Source of the DNA: Sporocytophaga sp.
GTDB lineage: Bacteria; Bacteroidota; Bacteroidia; Cytophagales; Cytophagaceae
Reading direction: 5' to 3'
DNA: 64,000 nucleotides
NCBI GenBank assembly: GCA_024707265.1
Contig: JANQAB010000009.1
Coordinates: forward strand, 620,001-684,000
The notes beneath the pieces were generated by a model that saw nothing but the letters and a program-made list of their open reading frames with translations, did not search any database and was not told the DNA's origin. Below, one piece after another: positions 56,147 to 64,000 of this stretch. A program made the translations under genes and the position numbers. Each line of letters starts with the position of its first letter. Position 1 is the first letter of the stretch.

Positions 56147-57336
56147 ACTTTACAGTAGACAAAAACGGGTTTTACGGAAGCTTCGGAGGTGCATATATTC
56201 CGGAAATGCTTTTCCCTAATGTGGAAGAACTGAAGGAAAAGTATCTCAATATTATGCATGAAGAATCCTTTATCGAAGAGTATAACAACCTATTAAAGGA
56301 TTATGTAGGAAGACCTACACCTTTGTATTTTGCTAAGAGGCTTTCAGAGCACTTTAAAGCAAATATTTACCTTAAGAGAGAAGATCTTTGTCATACCGGT
56401 GCGCACAAAATTAACAATACCCTTGGCCAGATTCTTCTTGCCAAAAGACTTGGTAAAAGAAGAATTATAGCTGAAACTGGTGCGGGGCAGCATGGTGTTG
56501 CAACAGCGACAGTATGTGCCTTGCTGGGTTTTGACTGCATTGTATACATGGGGGAGATTGACATGGAACGTCAGAAGCCTAATGTAGAGCGTATGAAAAT
56601 GCTCGGCGCTCAGGTGGTGCCAGCTACCTCCGGAAGCAAAACATTGAAGGATGCTACCAATGAGGCTATCAGAGACTGGATCAATAACCCTGCGGATACG
56701 CATTATATCATTGGATCTGTAGTAGGTCCGCATCCTTATCCGGATATGGTTGCAAGATTCCAGTCCATCATAAGTAAAGAAATCCGCGAACAGCTTAAAG
56801 AAAAAACTGGTTCAGAAAATCCTGACTATGTTATCGCTTGTGTAGGTGGCGGAAGCAATGCTGCCGGAGCATTTTATCATTATCTGAACGAATCGAATGT
56901 AAAATTGGTAGCCGTAGAAGCTGCCGGAATGGGCATTGATTCAGGCTATTCTGCTGCTACGACTTTCCTTGGAAAACCTGGCGTATTGCATGGAAGCAAA
57001 ACTCTATTGATGCAGACGGAGGATGGTCAGATTGTTGAAGCGCATTCCATTTCTGCGGGTCTTGATTATCCGGGGATCGGACCAATTCACAGCCATCTGT
57101 TTGAAACAGGCAGAGCTGAGTTTTTAGCCATTACAGACAAAGAAGCATTTAAAAGCGCAGTATTATTAAGCAAGCTGGAAGGAATCATTCCTGCTCTTGA
57201 ATCTTCACATGCCATAGCATCTTTGGCAAAATTAAATCTTAAACCTTCAGATACTGTCGTAGTAAACCTTTCAGGAAGAGGTGACAAAGATCTGATGACC
57301 TATATAACCAGAAAAGAAGAATTTTTAAAAGACTAA
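56143..57336 (+). CDS. trpB: Tryptophan synthase beta chain
   Basis: 397 residues. PLP Lys in LKREDLCHTGAHKINNTLGQ, AETGAGQHGVATATVCALLG, glycine-rich GGGSNAAGAF and the C-terminal NLSGRGDKD. Joins indole and serine. Start overlaps trpF by 4 nt; trpA follows after 4 bp. Confidence 0.96.
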   Translation: MNFTVDKNGFYGSFGGAYIPEMLFPNVEELKEKYLNIMHEESFIEEYNNLLKDYVGRPTPLYFAKRLSEHFKANIYLKREDLCHTGAHKINNTLGQILLAKRLGKRRIIAETGAGQHGVATATVCALLGFDCIVYMGEIDMERQKPNVERMKMLGAQVVPATSGSKTLKDATNEAIRDWINNPADTHYIIGSVVGPHPYPDMVARFQSIISKEIREQLKEKTGSENPDYVIACVGGGSNAAGAFYHYLNESNVKLVAVEAAGMGIDSGYSAATTFLGKPGVLHGSKTLLMQTEDGQIVEAHSISAGLDYPGIGPIHSHLFETGRAEFLAITDKEAFKSAVLLSKLEGIIPALESSHAIASLAKLNLKPSDTVVVNLSGRGDKDLMTYITRKEEFLKD

Positions 57337-57340
57337 GGTT

Positions 57341-58129
57341 ATGGATACAAAAATTCAGTTAAAAAACCGATTGACTACGGCTTTCAGCGAGAATCAAAAG
57401 CCTTTGTTAAATATATATTTTACAGCGGGATATCCTGCTTTGGATGACACACTTCCTGTGCTCAGAGCATTGCAGAAATCCGGTGTAGATATGGTGGAAA
57501 TCGGAATGCCGTTTTCCGATCCTCTGGCGGATGGTCCTGTAATTCAGAGAAGCAGCGAAATTGCGCTCGAAAACGGAATGACCATAAAAGGGCTTTTTCA
57601 GCAAATCAAAGATATGCGCAAGGAGATTCATATTCCGGTTTTGCTGATGGGTTATATCAATCCTGTTCTGAGATATGGTGTTGAGAAATTCTGTGAGGAT
57701 GCGGCAGCCGTTGGTGTAGACGGTGTCATTATTCCGGATTTACCTGTAAGAGAATATATTGAAGATTACGAAGAGATATTCCAAAGAAATAATCTTTCCA
57801 ACATTTTCCTGGTAACTCCGCATACATCTCCGGAGCGCTTGAAGCTCATTGATGAGCATGCTACAGGATTTATTTATGCTGTTTCTACAGACAGTACAAC
57901 TGGAAACACAAAAGACATCAGGCAGCAAGAGGCTTATTTTTCTAAACTAAAAACTTCAGGTCTGAAAAATCCTTTAATGATCGGGTTTAATGTAAGGGAT
58001 AAAGAATCATTTTGCTTTGCAGCGGATTATGCTAACGGAGCAATTATTGGAAGTGCATTTGTAAAAGCGATTACTGGAAGCAAAAACCTGGAGAAGGATA
58101 TTGACGTTTTCATAAGGAGTATCAGATAA
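57341..58129 (+). CDS. trpA: Tryptophan synthase alpha chain
   Basis: 262 residues, TIM barrel: YFTAGYPALDDT, MVEIGMPFSDPLADGPVIQ (catalytic Glu), LLMGYINPVLRYG, GVDGVIIPDLPVRE (catalytic Asp) and FIYAVSTDSTTGNT. Cleaves indole-3-glycerol phosphate and channels indole to TrpB. Confidence 0.95.
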   Translation: MDTKIQLKNRLTTAFSENQKPLLNIYFTAGYPALDDTLPVLRALQKSGVDMVEIGMPFSDPLADGPVIQRSSEIALENGMTIKGLFQQIKDMRKEIHIPVLLMGYINPVLRYGVEKFCEDAAAVGVDGVIIPDLPVREYIEDYEEIFQRNNLSNIFLVTPHTSPERLKLIDEHATGFIYAVSTDSTTGNTKDIRQQEAYFSKLKTSGLKNPLMIGFNVRDKESFCFAADYANGAIIGSAFVKAITGSKNLEKDIDVFIRSIR

Positions 58130-58151
58130 CGTTTTTAAAGTATATACTGCC

Positions 58152-58874
58152 ATGATCGAGATAATTCCGGCAATATCAGTTGTAAAGCTCAGGGTTGCAA
58201 GGGTTCAGAACGGAAACCTTGATAATATCAAAATCTATGATGAGCGTCCTCTTGATATGGCTTTGAAATTTCAGGATCATGGCATTAAAAAAATTCACCT
58301 GATTGATATTGAGGGTGCCCGAAAAGGACGGATCATGAATCAGGAGGTGATTGAAACTATCGCCGGTTATACAGATCTGGCCATAGACTTTGGCGGAGGG
58401 ATTAATGATGATGACGATATCAGACTTGCCTTTGAACATGGCGCCAATGCAATCCATGCTTCTACCATAGCGGTGAATAACAGGGATTTATTTTCTTCCT
58501 GGATCATTTCTTACGGAAGAAATAAAATAATTTTGGGAGCAGATGTCAATAATGAAAAAATTGCTACCAGAGGCTGGTCCAAAAGTACGGAGGTTGATGT
58601 CCTTGATCTGGTGGATTATTTTCATAATCAAGGAATTTTATATGTAAAATGTACGGATATCAACTGTGATGATTCCCTTGCTGGTCCGCCCTTTGACCTT
58701 TATAAAAAAATTCTGAATAAATTTCCTGATATCAAACTAATGGCTAGTGGGGGAGTGAGGTCGGTAGAAGATATTGATAAACTTCAGGATCTGGGCGTTT
58801 ATGGAGTAATATTCGCCAAAGCGTATTATGAAGGAATGATTCAATTAAAGGATCTTGAAAAATACCTGAGCTAA
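58152..58874 (+). CDS. Divergent HisA-like TIM-barrel protein in the trp operon
   Basis: 240 residues, 22 bp after trpA. Clearly HisA/HisF superfamily: IIPAISVVKLRVARVQ at the start, IHLIDIEGARKGR, LAIDFGGGIND, GADVNNEKIATRGW and LMASGGVRSVEDI. True HisA has Asp in PAID(L/I) (position 8 or 9), here Ser (PAIS), and the usual KCVRL..GD phosphate-loop region and the SKDG(M/T)..GP loop are altered (NCDDSLAGPP). The second catalytic Asp (GADVNN) is kept. The fold and phosphate sites look intact but the isomerase mechanism should not work as known. Its position suggests a role in Trp or a linked pathway (inference). Confidence 0.78.
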   Translation: MIEIIPAISVVKLRVARVQNGNLDNIKIYDERPLDMALKFQDHGIKKIHLIDIEGARKGRIMNQEVIETIAGYTDLAIDFGGGINDDDDIRLAFEHGANAIHASTIAVNNRDLFSSWIISYGRNKIILGADVNNEKIATRGWSKSTEVDVLDLVDYFHNQGILYVKCTDINCDDSLAGPPFDLYKKILNKFPDIKLMASGGVRSVEDIDKLQDLGVYGVIFAKAYYEGMIQLKDLEKYLS

Positions 58875-59036
58875 AAGCCCATTTTAGATCTTTAAGTATT
58901 TTTTTGAGAATAGTCTCCTGACTTTTCTTACTTTTAGCAAATCTTATATTTGAATCTTTATTTTTGGAAAAGCAATTTCAGTGTTGTTTGCTTCACATTT
59001 AGGTAGTAAATTTGTTTGAAATCAGTCTAAATAAGC

Positions 59037-59267
59037 ATGGGTGAGCCCAAAAAAAGCATTGCAGATCTTAAAATCGGAGAAAAGGGAATTGTTTGTTGTT
59101 TCAACGACGAAGAAATGTCTCTGAAGCTGCTTGAAATGGGGTGTCTTCCTGGTTCTATGGTGGAGTTGAGCAATAAAGCTCCGTTAGGCGATCCTATTTG
59201 TATTAAAGTTTCCGGATATAATCTTTCTTTACGATTAGAAGAAGCAGCTACTGTAATGCTGCGATAA
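59037..59267 (+). CDS. feoA: FeoA-family ferrous iron transport accessory protein
   Basis: 76 residues, SH3-like fold: IADLKIGEKGIVCCFNDEEMSLKLLEMGCLPGS (in parts LKLLEMGCLPGS) and SLRLEEAATVMLR. Helps FeoB. 88 bp upstream of feoB. Confidence 0.9.
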   Translation: MGEPKKSIADLKIGEKGIVCCFNDEEMSLKLLEMGCLPGSMVELSNKAPLGDPICIKVSGYNLSLRLEEAATVMLR

Positions 59268-59355
59268 TTAGTTATTGTTCAAGTAAAATTAACCTCAGAA
59301 TTTGAGTGCCAGATATTCCGGTATCCTGCTTTAAATTCCTGGTCTCTGTTGGGAT

Positions 59356-61479
59356 ATGTCTATTGAAAAAACAACGAGGTTAAAAGTTGCCCTTCTGGGT
59401 AATCCTAATGCCGGTAAATCTTCTCTGTTTAACCACCTTACCGGTTTAAATCAAAAAATCGGAAATTTTCCCGGAGTAACTGTAGATAAGAAGGTTGGTA
59501 CCAGTAAAATTGGTGACAATCTGTTTGCTGAAATAATTGACCTTCCGGGCACATATAGTCTTTACCCAAAATCTCTTGACGAGCAAATAGTCCTGGATCT
59601 ATTACACAGCAAAAAGGATCCGTCTTCCCCTGATCTGCTTCTGGTTGTGATAGATGCCTCTACTTTTAAGAGGAATATGCTTTTATTTACCCAGATCAGA
59701 GATCTTGGTTTTCCCGTCATTCTTGTGCTCAATATGCTTGACCTTGCAGAGCAGCACGGGATTAAAATTGACCCTCTTAAACTTGAAAAAGAGCTTAATG
59801 TACCAATAGTGGCTATTAATGCCAGAACGGGTGCCGGTATCCGCGAGCTCAAAGCAGCCATAGCCTGTCCTGTTCATACTCCTCCTGAAAGTTATTATAA
59901 ACCAGGCCCGCTGGCTTCTGGAATTATATCCGAAGTGAAAGAGAGCTTTTCTCTTGAAAATGACTATCAGGCAATTTTGCTGGCACATCAGTATGACAAC
60001 ATGCGGGGGCTTCCTGAAAAGGAAAAGGAGGAGCTTGCAAGACTTGTAAAAAAGTGGAGCTTTGACTCAAAAGCATTTCAATCAAAAGAAACAATTGCAA
60101 GATACGATGTCATTACCAGGATTCTGAAGGAAACCGTCGAAGAGAAGTCTGTTGATGACAAGGAGTTAACCTCAACAAAACTTGACAGAATACTTACCCA
60201 TAGAGTATTCGGATATCTCCTGTTCTTTTTTATTTTACTTGTTCTGTTTCAGGCCATTTTTGCGTGGGCATCCTTTCCAATGGATATGATTGATGGGGGA
60301 ATTGCCTGGATAAACGGAGCACTAAAGCAGAATCTTCCTGGCGGACCTTTTACAGACCTTCTTACAGATGGCCTCATTGCCGGTCTTGGCGGGGTTCTTA
60401 TTTTCATTCCTCAGATTGCAATTTTATTTGCTTTTATAGCTGTACTGGAAGAGTCAGGGTATATGTCCAGGGTAATGTTTCTGATGGACAAGCTCATGCG
60501 TCCGTTCGGAATGAGTGGCAGAAGTGTAGTGCCTCTTATTTCGGGTGTTGCCTGTGCTGTTCCGGCTATTATGTCTACCAGAAGCATTGAAAACTGGAAA
60601 GAAAGACTTATCACAATCTTTGTCACACCTTTGATGAGTTGTTCAGCGAGGATTCCGGTTTTTACCATTCTTATTGCATTAGTTGTTCCGGAAAAAAATA
60701 TTCTTGGTTTCTTTAACCTTCAGGGAATTGTATTAATGGCTTTATACCTGCTGGGTTTTCTTTCAGCGATAATTTCGGGATTTGTAATGAATAAGATTCT
60801 CCAGAATAAGCAGAGAAGCTTTTTTATCATGGAGCTTCCTTCCTACAGAATACCAAGGTGGAAAAATGTGGGTTTAACGATTTATGAAAAAGTTAAAACC
60901 TTTGTTCTGGAAGCGGGAAAGGTAATTGTAGCAATTTCTGTTGTGCTTTGGGTGCTTGCAAGTTATGGTCCTGGTGATATAGAAACAAAGGCTCTTGATG
61001 AGGTAAGGCAGGAACAGCCAGAGCTTGCGGAATCAACCCCTGATTTTGAAAATGCTGTTTCAGGTAAAAAACTGGAGTTGTCTTATGCTGGTAAATTCGG
61101 GCATTTTATAGAACCTGTAATAAGACCATTAGGTTTCGACTGGAAGATAGGAGTGGCCCTCATCACTTCTTTTGCAGCCAGAGAGGTATTTATCGGAACG
61201 ATGTCTACCATATATAGCGTAGGAGACGGCGGTGACGACGAAGCGACAATCAAGCAGAGAATGAAGGAGGAGATTAATCCGAAAACTGGAGGCCCGATGT
61301 ATACACCCGCATTGGCCTTTTCATTGCTGATATTTTACCTTTTTGCCATGCAGTGCATGAGTACGCTGGCTGTTGTTTACAGGGAAACTAAAGGTTGGAC
61401 CTGGCCATTGATACAATTGGTCTATATGACAGGTCTCGCTTATGGTTTGAGTTTTATTACATATAATATTTTTAGCTAG
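59356..61479 (+). CDS. feoB: FeoB ferrous iron transporter
   Basis: 707 residues. G-protein domain: ALLGNPNAGKSSLFN (G1), GNFPGVTVDKK (G2), DLPGTYSLYP (G3), VLNMLDLAE (G4). Then the membrane part with two gate regions: ISGVACAVPAIMSTRSIENWKER and CSARIPVFTILIALV, and SFAAREVFIGTMSTIYS. The length is normal. Inner-membrane Fe2+ uptake. No FeoC is seen. Confidence 0.95.
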   Translation: MSIEKTTRLKVALLGNPNAGKSSLFNHLTGLNQKIGNFPGVTVDKKVGTSKIGDNLFAEIIDLPGTYSLYPKSLDEQIVLDLLHSKKDPSSPDLLLVVIDASTFKRNMLLFTQIRDLGFPVILVLNMLDLAEQHGIKIDPLKLEKELNVPIVAINARTGAGIRELKAAIACPVHTPPESYYKPGPLASGIISEVKESFSLENDYQAILLAHQYDNMRGLPEKEKEELARLVKKWSFDSKAFQSKETIARYDVITRILKETVEEKSVDDKELTSTKLDRILTHRVFGYLLFFFILLVLFQAIFAWASFPMDMIDGGIAWINGALKQNLPGGPFTDLLTDGLIAGLGGVLIFIPQIAILFAFIAVLEESGYMSRVMFLMDKLMRPFGMSGRSVVPLISGVACAVPAIMSTRSIENWKERLITIFVTPLMSCSARIPVFTILIALVVPEKNILGFFNLQGIVLMALYLLGFLSAIISGFVMNKILQNKQRSFFIMELPSYRIPRWKNVGLTIYEKVKTFVLEAGKVIVAISVVLWVLASYGPGDIETKALDEVRQEQPELAESTPDFENAVSGKKLELSYAGKFGHFIEPVIRPLGFDWKIGVALITSFAAREVFIGTMSTIYSVGDGGDDEATIKQRMKEEINPKTGGPMYTPALAFSLLIFYLFAMQCMSTLAVVYRETKGWTWPLIQLVYMTGLAYGLSFITYNIFS

Positions 61480-61612
61480 GATAAAGGGCTGATTGTGTAT
61501 TGAAATTCTTGTGATTGATATATTCTTACAGAAATTCGTTATAAAAAATGCTTCTATCAAGAGGGTAAATGGTTTTATCTATATACAACTTTTAGTTTTC
61601 CATATTAAAAGA

Positions 61613-62605
61613 TAGGATTACCCATTTAGATCGCTTGATTTTTAATTTGAGAATATGTAATAGGAGCTCCAGCAACCATTCTTTTAAGAATATTCTCAAG
61701 GATATTCTTTCTGAAGTTTCTTCTGTTAAATCTGTAGAAATATTCCTGTAGGTACTTATTCATGTACTCTTTGTTGCAATACGAATGAACTCCCCGTATC
61801 CAGTTTTTAAAATTCCTTATTTGGATATGGAGCATCTTAAAATTCTCTCCTTTTTCAGACAGTTTCTGTTTTAGATTCGGATATTCTGTTTTAAGAGGCT
61901 TATATCCACTCCATCCATCGGTTTCTATCTTTGCATCCCTCGCAATATGTTGCTCAAATATAGGTTTTAATGAGCCATAGGAATAATCTGTAATTACTTG
62001 TGCATATCCTCTTCCTGCTGTTCCATTGCGATGTTCGATGGCTATTACTACTCTGATCTTTTCTTCGCTAGCACTTCTTCCTTGCTGGCCTTTTTGCGGA
62101 GTGCCTATTTCAAATTCATCTACGTGAACCTCATCTTCCAAAGGATGTTCCAGGCTACTTTTCATAGCTTCCTGTACTTTTTGCCTGAACAACCATGTTG
62201 TTTTTTGCTGCAATTGAAATCTTTCCGCCAGCCAAACACTATTTGCACCTTTCTTACTGGTAACTATTTCATACAACATCTCAAATGCTAATGATATAGA
62301 AAATTTTATCTTGTGAAAAAAAGTACCTGATGTTGCGGACTCATCATATTGGCACTTTGTACATCTTCTACTATATGGTTGCTTACCTCTGGAATAGGTT
62401 GTATTCTTACAACCTTTACATTCATTCATAACCATCCCCCCATTTTAACTCCGCTAAATATTGTAAACATGACGAATTATCAGGATATTTCTCTTTGAAT
62501 TCTTTACGACTAAGGCCCTTATCTATTTTCATACTTCTTTTTTGGGAAAAATAGATAGCCTCGACGCAACCAGTCTGCGTTCAGATATTTAAATGGGTAA
62601 TCCTA
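61613..62605. mobile_element. IS1595-family insertion sequence
   Basis: 993 bp with terminal inverted repeats starting TAGGATTACCCATTTA at both ends (16 identical bases) and a perfect 8-bp target duplication TTAAAAGA (61605-61612 and 62606-62613). An 8-bp duplication and ~1 kb size fit IS1595. The transposase reads leftward and is broken near its start. Insertion is between feoB and the GH8 gene, so it disrupts no gene seen here. Confidence 0.88.
61626..62532 (-). CDS. IS1595-type transposase, frame broken by a 4-nt repeat near 62430
   Basis: The long frame (62435-61626, 269 residues) contains the zinc-ribbon end RRCTKCQYDESATSGTFFHK, and the DDE core: VHVDEFEIG (first Asp), IETDGWSGYKPL (second Asp) and FKNWIRGVHSYCNKEYMNKYL (Asn/Glu region). 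A second frame from 62532 gives the normal start (MKIDKGLSRKEFKEKYPDNS, then SCLQYLAELKWGDGYE). The two join if the duplicated GAAT is read once (expected GYECKGC), giving about 301 residues. A 4-nt duplication is a true frameshift, so this copy may be inactive despite perfect termini. Confidence 0.82.
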
Positions 62606-62851
62606 TTAAAAGATATTCATTACCTGCATTTTAAATATATTCTATTAGATTTTTTTGGACAGTTTCGTTTTAATTCCTACAATAGAATAAAGCCTTTATT
62701 CCCTTAGAAATCTTATTTGTTAGGAAAAAAACTATATTTTTTTGTATTTAAATTACTTAAATTTTCTTAAATAGCTAAACAATAATAGTTAAATCCTATT
62801 TTGTACCTATTAAATTATAAACCAGTTTGGAAAGTCGTTTAAATACTTATT

Positions 62852-64000
62852 ATGAAGAAAAAATTTACCCTATTGCTGCTTTGTCTCGTTTCTGTTTTTC
62901 AGATCCAGGTATTGAAGGCCCAGACGCCAACTTATGCTTATCCTCAGAACAGGAATTATCCTTATGGGTTTCAGCAAAATGTTAGAACCAAAACTGAAGC
63001 TTCTGGTATTGCAGACTCCTGGTATAATGACTGGAAGTCCAGATGGGTGGAAACCTGCGGAAGTTCAGCGAGAGTAAAAGATGGAGGTGGGAGTTCTTAT
63101 TCAGAGGGCATTGGTTATGGAATGCTTCTGGCTGTCTACAGAGGGGACAAAACTCTTTTTGATGGTTTGTGGACATATTATAAGAATAATATGAACAACC
63201 ACGGATTAATGAATTGGTGCCGTAATAGCTGCAGTGGAGGTTCATGCGGAGAAAATGGGGCTACGGATGGGGATCTTGATGCGGCAATGGCTCTGGTTAT
63301 AGCAAGTTGCCAATGGCCTTCAGGTTCTTACGCTGCTGATGGTAAAACTTTAATCACTAATATAAAGAACTGGGAATTCACAACATGCAACGGTTTGACT
63401 GTTCAAAAGGCAGGCGACTGGTTGGGAGGTTGTAACTGTACAAACCCTTCATATTTTTCTCCCGGGTATTATAGAGCGTTCGCTCAGTTTATTCCGGATC
63501 AATCTTCATTTTGGTTAAAAGCAGCTGATGACAGCTATACTGTTTTACTAAAATCTGCTCACTCAACAACAGGATTGATTCCAGCCTGGAGTGATTCTGA
63601 TGGTGGTATTGGCGGTTCTGGAGATTGTAATAGTATTGCTGCTAATGGTGGTGGTACAAGATCCGATTATCAGTTTGATGCTGCAAGAGCACCTTGGAGA
63701 ATTGCAATTGACTATTTATGGTGGGGAACTCCTAGTGCAAAAACCTGGCTGACTAAACTTACAGGTTGGGTTAAAAGTGGTCCGGGAATCAGCGGTATCA
63801 AAGCCGGCTACAAAAGAGACGGCTCTCAGAATGTGGATTACAGAAATTCTGCATTTACCGGCGCATTTGCTTTAGCAGCAATGGCTTCCAGTCAGGATGA
63901 TGCAAATTCTTTCTTCAACTGGTGGACCCAGAATTCAGTCACTTCAGGTAATGTAGGATCCAGATTGGACGATGCTCCTTATTTTCAAAACTCTTTAAGA
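62852..64000 (+). CDS. Secreted GH8 endoglucanase (cellulase), cut by window edge
   Basis: 383 codons without a stop from the ATG at 62852. Signal peptide (MKKKFTLLLLCLVSVFQIQ, ending LKA-Q, residue ~27). The GH8 (alpha/alpha)6 barrel has SYSEGIGYGMLLAV with the catalytic Glu, GATDGDLDAAMALVIAS (family signature with the substrate/catalytic Asp), YFSPGYYRAFAQF, and YQFDAARAPWRIAIDYLWWG. Likely hydrolyses cellulose or other beta-1,4-glucans by inversion. With the GH5 gene it supports a cellulolytic lifestyle. A T9SS domain may lie beyond the window. Confidence 0.92.
   Translation, partial: MKKKFTLLLLCLVSVFQIQVLKAQTPTYAYPQNRNYPYGFQQNVRTKTEASGIADSWYNDWKSRWVETCGSSARVKDGGGSSYSEGIGYGMLLAVYRGDKTLFDGLWTYYKNNMNNHGLMNWCRNSCSGGSCGENGATDGDLDAAMALVIASCQWPSGSYAADGKTLITNIKNWEFTTCNGLTVQKAGDWLGGCNCTNPSYFSPGYYRAFAQFIPDQSSFWLKAADDSYTVLLKSAHSTTGLIPAWSDSDGGIGGSGDCNSIAANGGGTRSDYQFDAARAPWRIAIDYLWWGTPSAKTWLTKLTGWVKSGPGISGIKAGYKRDGSQNVDYRNSAFTGAFALAAMASSQDDANSFFNWWTQNSVTSGNVGSRLDDAPYFQNSLR

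Noticed and set aside
58152..58874. Bifunctional PriA (HisA plus TrpF activity)
   Set aside because: A normal trpF is present in the same operon and the HisA Asp is missing.
1..64000. tRNA or rRNA genes
   Set aside because: The intergenic gaps were scanned by eye for cloverleaf arms and rRNA signatures and none was seen; a covariance-model search could still find one.

Overview
The window looks like a chromosomal segment of a low-GC Bacteroidota bacterium of the Cytophagales type, probably a cellulose-degrading glider related to Sporocytophaga or Cytophaga (inference). The support is: secreted proteins with type IX secretion (T9SS) C-terminal sorting domains, a PorP/SprF-type outer-membrane protein, GH5 and GH8 cellulases, SPII lipoproteins without long basic leaders, weak Shine-Dalgarno sites and TTTG/TAnnTTTG-like promoters. 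No rRNA, tRNA or CRISPR array was found.

Layout. 0-6 kb: a dipeptidyl peptidase IV cut by the window edge, a lipoprotein, a RadC-like JAB protein, then a REP/RAYT locus: a Y1 (HUH) transposase flanked and internally marked by a 27-nt palindrome, with two decayed 3' copies in tandem. 4.8-8 kb: a membrane-anchored AraC regulator and a secreted GH5 endoglucanase. 8-13.2 kb: secreted delta-60-repeat protein, PorP/SprF-like protein, anti-sigma factor, ECF sigma factor and a beta-propeller-like lipoprotein, all leftward. 13.3-26.3 kb: housekeeping genes (alpha/beta hydrolase, dxs, scpA, ndk, nrnA-like, two FKBPs, corA, rho, serS, a sugar permease). 26.4-28.4 kb: a group II intron (class C-like) lodged between two converging terminators, with a mutated reverse-transcriptase active site. 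28.4-46.3 kb: malectin protein, ceramidase, ABC-F ATPase, gluconate permease, six-PAS histidine kinase, FAD/Fe-S oxidoreductase, FMN glutamate-synthase-like protein and xseAB. 46.4-50.1 kb: an eroded accessory island (Fic protein, DUF4304 protein and several broken small genes) ending in a solitary REP palindrome. 50.2-58.9 kb: lysA and a complete trp operon (trpE-G-D-C-F-B-A plus a divergent HisA paralogue), preceded by a Trp-Trp-Trp leader peptide and attenuator. 59-61.5 kb: feoAB. 61.6-62.6 kb: an IS1595-type element with an 8-bp target duplication. 62.9 kb to the end: a GH8 cellulase cut by the window edge.

A recurring oddity is that at least seven otherwise normal genes (AraC regulator, lipoprotein, hydrolase, dxs, rho, a PPIase-like gene, lysA) are split by a one-base shift at or next to a homopolymer run. 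Because dxs, rho and lysA are expected to be needed, sequencing or assembly error is the most economical explanation; slippage or phase variation remains possible. For these genes the full span is given and the shift noted.
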